NCBI GenBank assembly: GCA_900543205.1
Contig: UQQM01000025.1
Location: forward strand, 1 to 27,856
Direction: 5' to 3'
DNA from: an uncultured Bacteroides sp.
GTDB lineage: Bacteria > Bacteroidota > Bacteroidia > Bacteroidales > UBA932
DNA: 27,856 nt
Shown: positions 13,619 to 21,212 of the stretch, piece after piece
How the letters are laid out: the number at the start of each line of letters is the position of its first letter
Numbering within the stretch: the stretch's first letter is position 1
Translations under genes and position numbers: made by a program
Notes under the pieces: generated by a model
Seen by the model: only the letters and a program-made list of their open reading frames with translations
Told to the model about the DNA's origin: nothing
Databases searched by the model: none

Positions 13619-16600
13619 ATGGATGACATACGCGACCTCCTTTACAAAAGGATACTCATACTCGACGGGGCTATGGGTACGATGCTCCAGCGCAACGGGC
13701 TGAGCGGCAACAGCGAGAGCTTCAACTTCACGCGACCGGAGGTCATCAGCTCCATCCACAGGGCATACATCGATGCCGGAGCCGACATCATAGAGACCAA
13801 CTCCTTCTCGGCCAACAGGATTTCCCAGAGCGAATACGGCTGCGCCGACAGGGCTTACGAAATGGCCCTCCAGGCCGCGCGCCTGGCACGCAAGTCCGCC
13901 GACGAAGCCCCGCGCAAGGTCTGGGTGGCAGGCAGCGTCGGGCCTACATCCAAGTCGCTCACCCTAGCCCAGGACATCTCCGACCCCGCATTCAGGCAAA
14001 TAGGCTTCGATGAGATGGCTTCGGCATACGAGGAACAGCTGCGCGGCCTGATTGCAGGCGGCGCCGACATCATACTCCTGGAGACCTGCTTCGATGCGCT
14101 CAACGCCAAGGCGGCCATCTATGCGCTGGAAACCTTGGCCGAAACCGACCCGTCGCTGCGCCGCCCCTTGATGATTTCGGCGACCGTGAGCGACCGGAGC
14201 GGCAGAACCCTCACCGGGCAGACCATGGAAGCCTTCTACCGCTCGGTCGGGCATGCCGCGCCGCTCTCGTTCGGACTCAACTGTTCGCTCGGGGCCGAAG
14301 AGCTGGCACCCCTCGCCAGGGACGTGGCCTCATGGGCAGAATGCGCGGTCAGCCTGTACCCGAACGCAGGGCTGCCCAACGAGATGGGGAACTACGACCA
14401 GACGCCCGCTGAGATGTCCGCACAGCTCGGGGCACTCGCCCGTGAGGGATTGCTGAACATAGTCGGAGGCTGCTGCGGAACCACTCCGGAGCATATAGCC
14501 GCCATCTCCGCCGCCGTAAGGGACTGCCCCTGCAGACCTCGGCCCAAGGCTTCGGACTGCCTGCACGTGAGCGGACTCGAAGCCGTCACCATCGACCGTA
14601 GCAGGAACTTCACCAACATAGCCGAAAGGACCAACGTCGCCGGTTCCAGGAAATTCGCAAGACTCATAGCCTCAGGCGACTATGCCCAGGCCCTCGAGGC
14701 GGCCGCCGCGCAGCTTGAAAGCGGAGCTTCGATAATGGACGTGAACATGGACGACGCGATGCTCGACTCCTGCGCCGAGATGGAGAAATTCCTGCGCCAT
14801 GTGTCCAACGAGCCGTCAGTCGCCAGGGCGGCGATAATGGTGGACTCCTCCCACTGGGACACCATCCGGGCCGGACTCAAGAACGCCCAGGGAAAGTGCA
14901 TCGTGAACTCAATCTCCCTCAGGGAGGGAGAAGAAAGTTTCCTGAGGAAAGCCCGGGAGGCCAGGAAGCTGGGAGCCGCCGTGGTGGTGATGGCATTCGA
15001 CGAGCAGGGGCAGGCCACAAGCTTCGGAAGGAAGACCGAAATCTGCGCCCGCGCCTACCGGCTGCTCACGGAAAGGCTGGGATTCAGGCCCTGCGACATA
15101 ATCTTCGACCCCGGCGTGCTTTCGGTAGGAACCGGCATTGCGGAACACTCGCGCTACGCCGTGGACTTCATAGAATCCGTCAGATGGATAAAGGCCGAGC
15201 TTCCCGGGGCGCTGACCTCCGGAGGCATCTCCAACCTGTCGTTCGCCTTCAGGGGCAACAACGAGGTCAGGGAGGCCATGCACTCGGTGTTCCTGTACCA
15301 TGCCATAGCCGCAGGGCTGGACATGGGCATAGTCAACCCGGCGATGCTCAAGGTCTATGACGAAATCGAACCGGAGCTGCTGAAGTGCGTGAGCGACGTG
15401 ATACTCGACAGCGACCCCGGAGCCACGGAAAGGCTGATTGACATGGCAGCCATAATCCGGAGCCGCGCGGAGCGGGGGAAGGACGCAGGCTCAGCGGACA
15501 AGGCTACAGCCCCGGAAGACGGGCTCCCCGCCGGAGAGCGTCTGGAGAAGGCTCTGGTCAACGGAGGCTCGGCAAGCCTCAGGGATGACGTGCTCGAATG
15601 CCTCGCCATCACGGGAAAGGCGGTGGACGTCATAGAGGGCCCGCTGATGGCAGGAATGGCCGCAGTGGGCGAACGCTTCGCCGGAGGGCGCATGTTCCTG
15701 CCGCAGGTGGTCAAGTCCGCAAAGGTCATGCGGGACGCCGTGGACATACTCCAGCCCTACCTCGAAGAAGGCGGGCAGGATGACTCAGCTGCGCATCGCC
15801 GGCCACTCGTGCTGCTCGCGACCGTAAAGGGCGACGTGCACGACATAGGCAAGAACATTGTGGGCATCGTGATGAGATGCAACGGCTTCGAAGTCCAAGA
15901 CATGGGAGTCATGGTCCCGGCGGAGGCGATACTCGACAAGGCGGCGGAGCTCCGGGCCGACATAATAGGCGTAAGCGGGCTCATAACCCCGTCGCTGTCA
16001 CAGATGGAGGCCCTCTGCCGCGAGATGTCGGCGAGAGGCATGGACACTCCCCTGATAGTCGGGGGCGCAACCACCTCCGCCCTGCACACAGCGGTCAGGC
16101 TCGCCCCGCTTTACGGCCACGTATTCTACGGCGCCGACGCATCCTCCAGCGCAGTGCTGGCCGGCCGGCTGGTCTCCTCCCGCGAAGAATGCGAGAAACT
16201 GCAGCACGAAGAGCAGGAAAAGCTCAGGCGGCTCTACCTCGAAGCGCATTCCGGCAGAAAGAACGTCGCCGCCATCCCCGCCCCCTTCCCTTCCGGAACC
16301 TTCCTGCGCGGGAAGTTCTTCGATGACATGCCCGTGGCGGAACTGGACATCAGGGAGGTTCTGCCCTACTTCGACTGGAGGCTGTTCTACACCAGCCTCG
16401 GAATCAGGGAGAGGCAGGACGAAGCCGCCGTGAAGCTCAACGCCGATGCGGTGGCGGCCATTGACAGGATGGTCAGGGAGGGAAGATGCAGGATAATGCT
16501 GGGCATGAGGTTCGATGCCTGCCGCAGCGACGGCGACGAAATAATCTGCGGAAGCTTCCGCCTGCCCATGCTGCGCCAGCCCGACGGACAGCACAGGTCG

Positions 16601-17086
16601 CTCTGCGACTTCGTGGCGCCCGTGGAATACGGCTTCGGCTCCCCTGCAGGCATGTTCGCCGTCAGCGTCCATGCTGCAGGCGCTCCCCCGGAAAGCGACT
16701 ATGACGCCCTGATGGAGAGGGCCGCGAGGGTCACGTTGGCGGAAGCCGCATCCTCCTGGATCGACGGGCGGCTGAAACGGAAGCTGCCGCAGGATACGGC
16801 CGCCCGGATCATCAAGCCCGCCGCAGGCTATGCGAGCTGCCCCGACCACTCCCTCAAGAGGGACATTCTCCGTCTGCTTCCGGATTCCGGCAAGCTGGGC
16901 ATCAGCCTTACCGAAAGCTGCGCAATGTCGCCCGACGCCAGCATCTGCGGGCTCATCTTCGTGCATCCCGATGCATTCTACCCCGAAATCAGGGGCATAG
17001 ACGCAAAAACGGCGGAGGACTATGCCCGCCGCCGCAATATGTCCGCCTCCGGGATGGAACTCTTCCTCGGAAGCATCATCGTCTGA
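13619..17086 (+). CDS. metH: Cobalamin-dependent methionine synthase
   Basis: MetH transfers a methyl group from methyltetrahydrofolate to homocysteine through cobalamin. Its 1155 residues contain four modules in order. The homocysteine domain has zinc ligands Cys 222, 285 and 286 (GLNCSLGAEE, GGCCGTTPEH). The pterin domain begins NIAERTNVAGSRKF. The cobalamin domain has DVHDIGKNIVGIV with lower-ligand His 741. The C-terminal reactivation domain includes FDWRLFYTSLGI and AAGYASCPDHSLKRD. The last domain is shorter than usual (E. coli MetH is 1227 residues), and the SAM-binding Arg of the R-x3-GY motif is Lys 1066. The stop lies 3 bp from the converging cysS stop. Confidence 0.97.
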   Translation: MDDIRDLLYKRILILDGAMGTMLQRNGLSGNSESFNFTRPEVISSIHRAYIDAGADIIETNSFSANRISQSEYGCADRAYEMALQAARLARKSADEAPRKVWVAGSVGPTSKSLTLAQDISDPAFRQIGFDEMASAYEEQLRGLIAGGADIILLETCFDALNAKAAIYALETLAETDPSLRRPLMISATVSDRSGRTLTGQTMEAFYRSVGHAAPLSFGLNCSLGAEELAPLARDVASWAECAVSLYPNAGLPNEMGNYDQTPAEMSAQLGALAREGLLNIVGGCCGTTPEHIAAISAAVRDCPCRPRPKASDCLHVSGLEAVTIDRSRNFTNIAERTNVAGSRKFARLIASGDYAQALEAAAAQLESGASIMDVNMDDAMLDSCAEMEKFLRHVSNEPSVARAAIMVDSSHWDTIRAGLKNAQGKCIVNSISLREGEESFLRKAREARKLGAAVVVMAFDEQGQATSFGRKTEICARAYRLLTERLGFRPCDIIFDPGVLSVGTGIAEHSRYAVDFIESVRWIKAELPGALTSGGISNLSFAFRGNNEVREAMHSVFLYHAIAAGLDMGIVNPAMLKVYDEIEPELLKCVSDVILDSDPGATERLIDMAAIIRSRAERGKDAGSADKATAPEDGLPAGERLEKALVNGGSASLRDDVLECLAITGKAVDVIEGPLMAGMAAVGERFAGGRMFLPQVVKSAKVMRDAVDILQPYLEEGGQDDSAAHRRPLVLLATVKGDVHDIGKNIVGIVMRCNGFEVQDMGVMVPAEAILDKAAELRADIIGVSGLITPSLSQMEALCREMSARGMDTPLIVGGATTSALHTAVRLAPLYGHVFYGADASSSAVLAGRLVSSREECEKLQHEEQEKLRRLYLEAHSGRKNVAAIPAPFPSGTFLRGKFFDDMPVAELDIREVLPYFDWRLFYTSLGIRERQDEAAVKLNADAVAAIDRMVREGRCRIMLGMRFDACRSDGDEIICGSFRLPMLRQPDGQHRSLCDFVAPVEYGFGSPAGMFAVSVHAAGAPPESDYDALMERAARVTLAEAASSWIDGRLKRKLPQDTAARIIKPAAGYASCPDHSLKRDILRLLPDSGKLGISLTESCAMSPDASICGLIFVHPDAFYPEIRGIDAKTAEDYARRRNMSASGMELFLGSIIV

Positions 17087-17089
17087 ATC

Positions 17090-18619
17090 CTATTCGATGA
17101 AGGTCCATTCGGCGCCGTCCCTGGTGTCCTTGACCTGGATGCCCAGGGCCTTGAGGGCGTCACGGATGTGGTCCGAAGTAGTCCAGTCCTTGGCAGCCTT
17201 CGCCTTCGCGCGCTGGTCGAGTACCATTTCCATGAGTCCGGAAATCACCTTGCCAGAACCTCCCTCGGAAAGCTCCTCGTCCCTGAGTCCGAGCACGCCG
17301 AACACTATGTCGTCGAAGAGGCGCACCAGAGTGCCGAGATCCTCCTGCGACAGTTTCAGCTGCCCGGCCTTGGCGCAGTTCACCAGTCGCACCGCCTCGG
17401 AGATATGGGCAAGCGCAATCGGAGTGTTCATGTCGTCGCAAAGGGCGTCATAGACTCCGTCGAACACCGCCCTGACCCCGGGCGATGAGGCGTTGCAGCT
17501 CTCGGGGGCGATTCCGATTTCCTCCTCGCCGTAGGGCCATGAAGGGGCTGCGGCCCCGGCCATCGCATACAGGTCTTTCGCGGCCTGCATCAGGCGCTTC
17601 AGGCCTTTCTCCGCCGCCTGCAGGGCCTCGTTGGAGAAGTCGAGGGTGCTGCGGTAATGGGCCTGGAGGATGAAGAAGCGTATGGTCATGGGAGTGTAGG
17701 CCTGCTCCAGCTTGGGATGGTCGCCGGAGAAGAGCTGCGGCAGGGTGATGAAGTTGCCCAGCGACTTGCCCATCTTCTGGCCGTTGATGGTGATCATGTT
17801 GTTGTGCACCCAGTAGTGGACGCCGCCGGTGCCGCGCGACGCCTGGTTCTGGGCTATCTCGCATTCATGGTGGGGGAAGATCAGGTCCATTCCGCCGCCG
17901 TGGATGTCGAATTCGCGGCCGAGGTATTTCTCCCCCATCACCGAGCATTCGAGATGCCAGCCGGGGAAACCGTCGCTCCAGGGAGACGGCCAGCGCATGA
18001 TATGTTCGGGCCCGGCCTTCTTCCAGAGGGCGAAATCGTAGGGGTTGCGCTTGTCGGACTGGCCGTCAAGGCTGCGCGTGCCCTCGAGCGTGTCTTCGAG
18101 ATTGCGTCCGGAAAGCACTCCGTAATGATAGTCCCGGTTGTATTTCTCCACATCGAAATACACGCTTCCGTTGCTCTCGTAGGCGTATCCCGCATCGAGA
18201 ATCTTCTTCACCGCCTCTATCTGCTCTATGATGTGGCCTGACGCGCGGGGTTCAATCGAGGGCGGCGCCACGTTGAGCAGGCGCATCGCCTCGTGGTAGC
18301 GCAGGGTATAGGTCTGCACGACCTCCATGGGCTCCAGCTGTTCCAGCCTGGCCTTGCGGGCTATCTTGTCCTCCCCCTCGTCGGCGTCGTGCTCCAGATG
18401 GCCCACGTCGGTGATGTTGCGCACGTAGCGCACCTTGTAGCCGAGATGGCGCAGAAGCTTGAAGAGCACGTCGTAGGTCACTCCCGGCCGTGCATGCCCG
18501 AGGTGGGCGTCGCCGTAGACCGTGGGGCCGCACACGTACATGCCCACATGTCCCGGATGCACCGACACGAAAAGCTCCTTCCTGTGGGAAAGGGTATTCG
18601 TCAGTCTGAAATCTCTCAT
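17090..18619 (-). CDS. cysS: Cysteinyl-tRNA synthetase
   Basis: CysS is a class I synthetase that charges tRNA-Cys in the cytoplasm. The 509-residue protein has the zinc-site start [17 protein letters not shown], which includes the HIGH-type motif HLGH, then [12 protein letters not shown] and [11 protein letters not shown] (further zinc ligands), and the KMSKS-type motif as KMGKSLGNF. The C-terminal helical domain is complete. It is transcribed away from xth and converges with metH. A -7-like box on the - strand lies about 20 bp upstream of its ATG. The Gly in KMGKS is a mild departure from the canonical Ser; I would not read inactivity into it. Confidence 0.97.
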   Translation of the reverse strand: MRDFRLTNTLSHRKELFVSVHPGHVGMYVCGPTVYGDAHLGHARPGVTYDVLFKLLRHLGYKVRYVRNITDVGHLEHDADEGEDKIARKARLEQLEPMEVVQTYTLRYHEAMRLLNVAPPSIEPRASGHIIEQIEAVKKILDAGYAYESNGSVYFDVEKYNRDYHYGVLSGRNLEDTLEGTRSLDGQSDKRNPYDFALWKKAGPEHIMRWPSPWSDGFPGWHLECSVMGEKYLGREFDIHGGGMDLIFPHHECEIAQNQASRGTGGVHYWVHNNMITINGQKMGKSLGNFITLPQLFSGDHPKLEQAYTPMTIRFFILQAHYRSTLDFSNEALQAAEKGLKRLMQAAKDLYAMAGAAAPSWPYGEEEIGIAPESCNASSPGVRAVFDGVYDALCDDMNTPIALAHISEAVRLVNCAKAGQLKLSQEDLGTLVRLFDDIVFGVLGLRDEELSEGGSGKVISGLMEMVLDQRAKAKAAKDWTTSDHIRDALKALGIQVKDTRDGAEWTFIE

Positions 18620-18638
18620 ATCCTGAAAACTTAGATTG

Positions 18639-18646
18639 CGAATATA
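18639..18646 (-). promoter_or_regulatory. Candidate -7 box for cysS
   Basis: On the - strand these bases read TATATTCG, seven of eight matches to the Bacteroidota box TAnnTTTG, about 20 bp upstream of the cysS ATG in the divergent cysS/xth gap. No clear -33 TTTG was seen. Confidence 0.35.
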
Positions 18647-18668
18647 CTAAATAATGAGTTATATTCGT

Positions 18669-18676
18669 TATCTTCG
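18669..18676 (+). promoter_or_regulatory. Candidate -7 box for xth
   Basis: TATCTTCG matches TAnnTTTG at seven of eight positions and lies 30 bp upstream of the xth ATG in an 87-bp divergent gap. No convincing -33 element was found. Confidence 0.35.
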
Positions 18677-18706
18677 CCGGTTGACTGAACGCAAGAAACC
18701 GATTTT

Positions 18707-19456
18707 ATGAAATTCATCAGCTGGAACGTGAACGGGCTCAGGGCGGTTGCCGGAAAGGGATTCGCCGAAGCCTTCCGGGCGCTGGACGCCGACTTTTTCT
18801 GCCTGCAGGAGACCAAGCTCCAGCAGGGACAGATAGACCTCGAGTTCGAAGGCTACGGATCGTGGTGGAACTATGCCGAGAAGAAGGGCTATTCGGGCAC
18901 CTGCATCTACAGCCGCGTGCCGGTCCTCGGAGCCGGCTACGGCATAGGGATTGAGGAGCACGACAGGGAGGGCCGCGTAATCACCCTGGAAATGCCGGAC
19001 TTCTATCTGGTGAATGTCTATACACCCAACTCGCAGGACGGGCTGAAGCGGCTGGGATACAGGATGGAGTGGGAGGACGCCTTCCGCGCCTACCTCGGAG
19101 GCCTGGCGGCCAGGAAAGGGGTCGTGGTCTGCGGCGACATGAACGTGGCGCATGAGGAGATAGACCTCAAGAATCCCGCGACCAACCATTTCAACGCGGG
19201 CTTCTCCGACGAGGAGAGGGGCAAGATGAGCGAGCTGCTGGACTCGGGCTTCTGCGACAGCTGGCGCTGGCAGCATCCCGGCGAGGCCAAATATTCCTGG
19301 TGGTCATACCGCATGCGGGCACGCGAGCGCAACGTGGGGTGGCGCATCGACTATTTCCTGGTCAGCGAGCAGCTCCGCAGCCGCATCGTCTCCACCGAAA
19401 TCCACAACGAAGTCTTCGGCTCCGACCACTGCCCCGTGGAGCTGGTGCTGGAATAA
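18707..19456 (+). CDS. xth: Exodeoxyribonuclease III
   Basis: This enzyme cleaves DNA at abasic sites and removes 3' blocking groups in base excision repair. The 249-residue sequence matches the ExoIII/AP endonuclease fold: WNVNGLRA at the N-terminus (Asn 7), the metal-binding Glu 35 in CLQETKL, GDMN with Asp 144 and Asn 146, and the C-terminal catalytic SDHCPVEL. It starts directly with KFISWNVNG, the usual N-terminus. It is a single-gene unit divergent from cysS. No terminator was recognised downstream; a 630-bp gene-poor stretch follows. Confidence 0.96.
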   Translation: MKFISWNVNGLRAVAGKGFAEAFRALDADFFCLQETKLQQGQIDLEFEGYGSWWNYAEKKGYSGTCIYSRVPVLGAGYGIGIEEHDREGRVITLEMPDFYLVNVYTPNSQDGLKRLGYRMEWEDAFRAYLGGLAARKGVVVCGDMNVAHEEIDLKNPATNHFNAGFSDEERGKMSELLDSGFCDSWRWQHPGEAKYSWWSYRMRARERNVGWRIDYFLVSEQLRSRIVSTEIHNEVFGSDHCPVELVLE

Positions 19457-20089
19457 TCGCGCCGCTCACAAGTTTCCCGGAATCAGTCTGCGGATCTGCG
19501 CTTCAGGACGCCGCTGACCGGCTGCCCCAAGAGGGTTGCCGGGTCAGTTTGTCGGACAGTTCCGGATCAGTTCGCCGGGTCAGTTTGCGAGCAGTTTGCC
19601 GGGCAGTTTGTCGGGCAGTTTGCCGGGCATCCAGAAAGATTGCCGGGAGTTCTGCGGGCTTCCGGGACGCGCTCCGGGAGATGATTCTTAAATCCGCATC
19701 AGCAATGTGTCGGCGATGCGGAAGACAGGCGCCGGGCAAGTCTACCGGGCCATTTCCCGAGCTATTTCACATGCAATCCAAAAAGTCAGGCACAGTGCTT
19801 TTTCCAAAAATGCGTTTTGAGCGATGCCTGCTGCAGATTAGGGAAAATCCCCTGTGCTTCAGTCGGACTTTGGAACCTTAATGAAGCATAGAGGATTCTG
19901 CAAAATCAACATCCGGCGGCGTTGAGAGGCACATCTGTCTCGCGGCCCTGTCCTTGGCTTTTTTTATCGGCCGGCGTCAGAATCATAATCCAACTTATCC
20001 GTTACGTCAATATCCTGTCTGAGCCTGCGCCGGAGCCTGAGCCGGAGCCTGAACCTGAACCTGAATCCGAACCGGCGTCAGGACCGGCG
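19457..20089. other. Gene-poor stretch between xth and the OMP gene
   Basis: I see no supported gene in these 633 bases. They contain a degenerate 12-nt tandem repeat (19536-19630), a hairpin with 8-bp arms (TCCGCATC at 19693-19700 and GATGCGGA at 19715-19722) lacking a T tract, a T7 run near 19960, and a hexanucleotide repeat that reaches the end of the OMP gene. A long open frame continues from inside xth to about 19881, but its protein is Arg/Cys/Ser-rich and repeat-driven, so it looks like chance. This could be decayed sequence or a repeat-bearing intergenic region. Confidence 0.6.
19536..19630. repeat. Degenerate 12-nt tandem repeat, about eight units
   Basis: The unit is TTTGCCGGGCAG. 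Successive copies run TTGCCGGGTCAG, TTTGTCGGACAG, TTCCGGATCAG, TTCGCCGGGTCAG, TTTGCGAGCAG, TTTGCCGGGCAG, TTTGTCGGGCAG and TTTGCCGGGCAT, with lengths of 11-13 nt. The last three copies are the most alike, suggesting recent expansion at that end. It lies about 80 bp after xth. Function unknown. Confidence 0.85.
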
Positions 20090-20100
20090 TCAGAACCGGA
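20021..20100. repeat. Hexanucleotide-type repeat at the 3' end of the OMP gene
   Basis: On the + strand this stretch consists of variants of CCTGAG/CCGGAG/CCTGAA, followed by two copies of a 10-12 nt unit containing ACCGGCGTCAG. It begins just outside the OMP gene and runs across its stop codon into the last codons. On the - strand, in a frame different from the OMP, it would encode Gly-Ser and Asp-Ser repeats. Confidence 0.8.
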
Positions 20101-20878
20101 ATCCGAGATAGAGCAGCGCCCGATAGTCGCACCAGTTGAGGCGCGAGGACTCCTTGTGCCAGTCCGCCTCGCTGTCGTTGAACGCTGCGCCGAGGTCAAT
20201 GCCGACCATATAATGCTCGGCGAAGCTGTACTCGTAGCGCACGCCCGCGGCCCCCGCAAGGCCGACCATGTGGTACTGACGATGTTCCGTCCAATATTCC
20301 CCGGGATTCACCGACGGCGAAGACGGAAGGAAGCAGGACACCTGGAACCCGACCTCGTCAGTCACATGGAAACCCACCCCGGCGTAGACCGAGAGACGGT
20401 GCGGAATGGTGTTGATGACATGAAACACGGGCCGCAAGGTCACCGCGAGAGAATTGTAGCGGAGCCAGTCGGTGGAGGGATTGCCGTCCTCGGCTATCAG
20501 ACCGTCTATGTAATCCTTGATAGCAGGAATGTCCTGGATCCCAAAATCTTGATAGTCAGAGCCCGTAATTTCCCCATAATCCGCCATAGCAGGAAAGGTG
20601 TTGCGATAGGCGTTCTGGACGTCGAGCTCGAGCGCAAGCCTCGGGAGCAGGTCGCGGGACACGGAGAAACCGTAAACCGCGAAACCGGTGCGGTCATACG
20701 ACACATCCACGAAACCTTCAGGCGCGACCTCGGAACTCCGGACGTATGGGCCGTTTGCTCCCATGCCCCCGTAAAGCCTCACCGAAGTGCGGTTGTCCGT
20801 CGCAAAATCGCCCGCAACGGCCGGCGCAGCCGCCGCGGCCAGCGCCAGCATGGCGCAAATCATCAGTTCTTTCTTCAT
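20090..20878 (-). CDS. Putative outer-membrane beta-barrel protein
   Basis: This 262-residue protein has a clear Sec signal peptide (MKKELMICAMLALAAAAAPAVAG, cleavage probably after Ala 22). The mature part has alternating hydrophobic/polar strands such as RLSVYAGVGFHVTDEVGF and HYMVGIDLGAAF, and ends LLYLGFRF with a terminal Phe, the usual signal for assembly by the BAM machinery. Length and pattern fit a small 8-10 strand barrel. I do not recognise a named family, and function (porin, adhesion, scaffolding) cannot be given. It is monocistronic, has a candidate promoter upstream, and its 3' end is built from repeat sequence. Confidence 0.82.
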   Translation of the reverse strand: MKKELMICAMLALAAAAAPAVAGDFATDNRTSVRLYGGMGANGPYVRSSEVAPEGFVDVSYDRTGFAVYGFSVSRDLLPRLALELDVQNAYRNTFPAMADYGEITGSDYQDFGIQDIPAIKDYIDGLIAEDGNPSTDWLRYNSLAVTLRPVFHVINTIPHRLSVYAGVGFHVTDEVGFQVSCFLPSSPSVNPGEYWTEHRQYHMVGLAGAAGVRYEYSFAEHYMVGIDLGAAFNDSEADWHKESSRLNWCDYRALLYLGFRF

Positions 20879-20899
20879 GGCTTAAAAATTTTGTCGAGG

Positions 20900-20930
20900 T
20901 AAAAATATTTGCTTTGAAGATTATACACAA
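20900..20930 (-). promoter_or_regulatory. Candidate Bacteroidota promoter for the OMP gene
   Basis: On the - strand, TTG (20928-20930) and TATTTTTA (20900-20907) are separated by 20 bp. This resembles the -33 TTTG / -7 TAnnTTTG arrangement used by the Bacteroidota primary sigma factor, with one mismatch in the -7 box. It lies about 21 bp upstream of the ATG. Confidence 0.45.
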
Positions 20931-21045
20931 GAGAAAAATAATTACAGGTAAACGTCCCGATAAAGTCATATAAAGTATTATAGCCCAGACCATTAACATA
21001 AAATCATGAGAATATTTGTGAAAATTACATGTAGAACAACAACTC

Positions 21046-21075
21046 TTTGATTTCAAGCAAGAAAGAATAATCTTG
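21046..21075 (+). promoter_or_regulatory. Candidate Bacteroidota promoter for the TPR/HTH regulator
   Basis: TTTG (21046-21049) and TAATCTTG (21068-21075, seven of eight matches to TAnnTTTG) are 18 bp apart. A start here would leave a leader of about 130 nt before the ATG at 21213. A second weaker box, TTAATTTG near 21087, cannot be excluded. Confidence 0.4.
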
Positions 21076-21212
21076 CGTAAAAATTTTTAATTTGGCATCA
21101 TGATATGTCACAGATGTTTCCGACGTTTCCTTATTATCGTAGCGGCAACGTTGCTGCCGACATTGGCAATATGCTCATGCAGCCGTCAGAAAGCAAGTCA
21201 TATTTCAGCAAC

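Larger units (their letters stand above)
20879..21212. other. AT-rich divergent intergenic region
   Basis: These 334 bases separate the OMP gene (-) from the TPR/HTH regulator (+). They are much more AT-rich than the surrounding genes and hold one candidate promoter for each direction. I see no RNA gene. The low GC content continues into the 5' part of the regulator gene, so this is the left part of a compositional island. Confidence 0.6.

Noticed and set aside
19774..19802. A-run, short GCAC/GTGC hairpin and T-run that resemble a bidirectional terminator.
   Set aside because: The inner stem is 4 bp with a 1-nt loop and the outer A/T pairing needs a bulge; too weak to call.
19300..19881. Open frame running from inside xth through the 12-nt repeat to 19881.
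   Set aside because: The first part is a shadow of xth; the rest is repeat-driven Arg/Cys/Ser sequence with no homology I recognise and no start after the xth stop that looks credible.
19922..20902. Long + strand open frame opposite the OMP gene, with a Pro-Glu repeat near its start that looks like a TonB linker.
   Set aside because: It is antisense to a gene with a clear signal peptide and C-terminal Phe. The Pro-Glu run comes from the GC-rich hexanucleotide repeat, and the rest has no recognisable domain.
21105..21212. Upstream in-frame ATG extending the TPR/HTH regulator by 36 residues.
   Set aside because: The added residues are not hydrophobic or conserved-looking and would bury the export signal that begins at the ATG at 21213.
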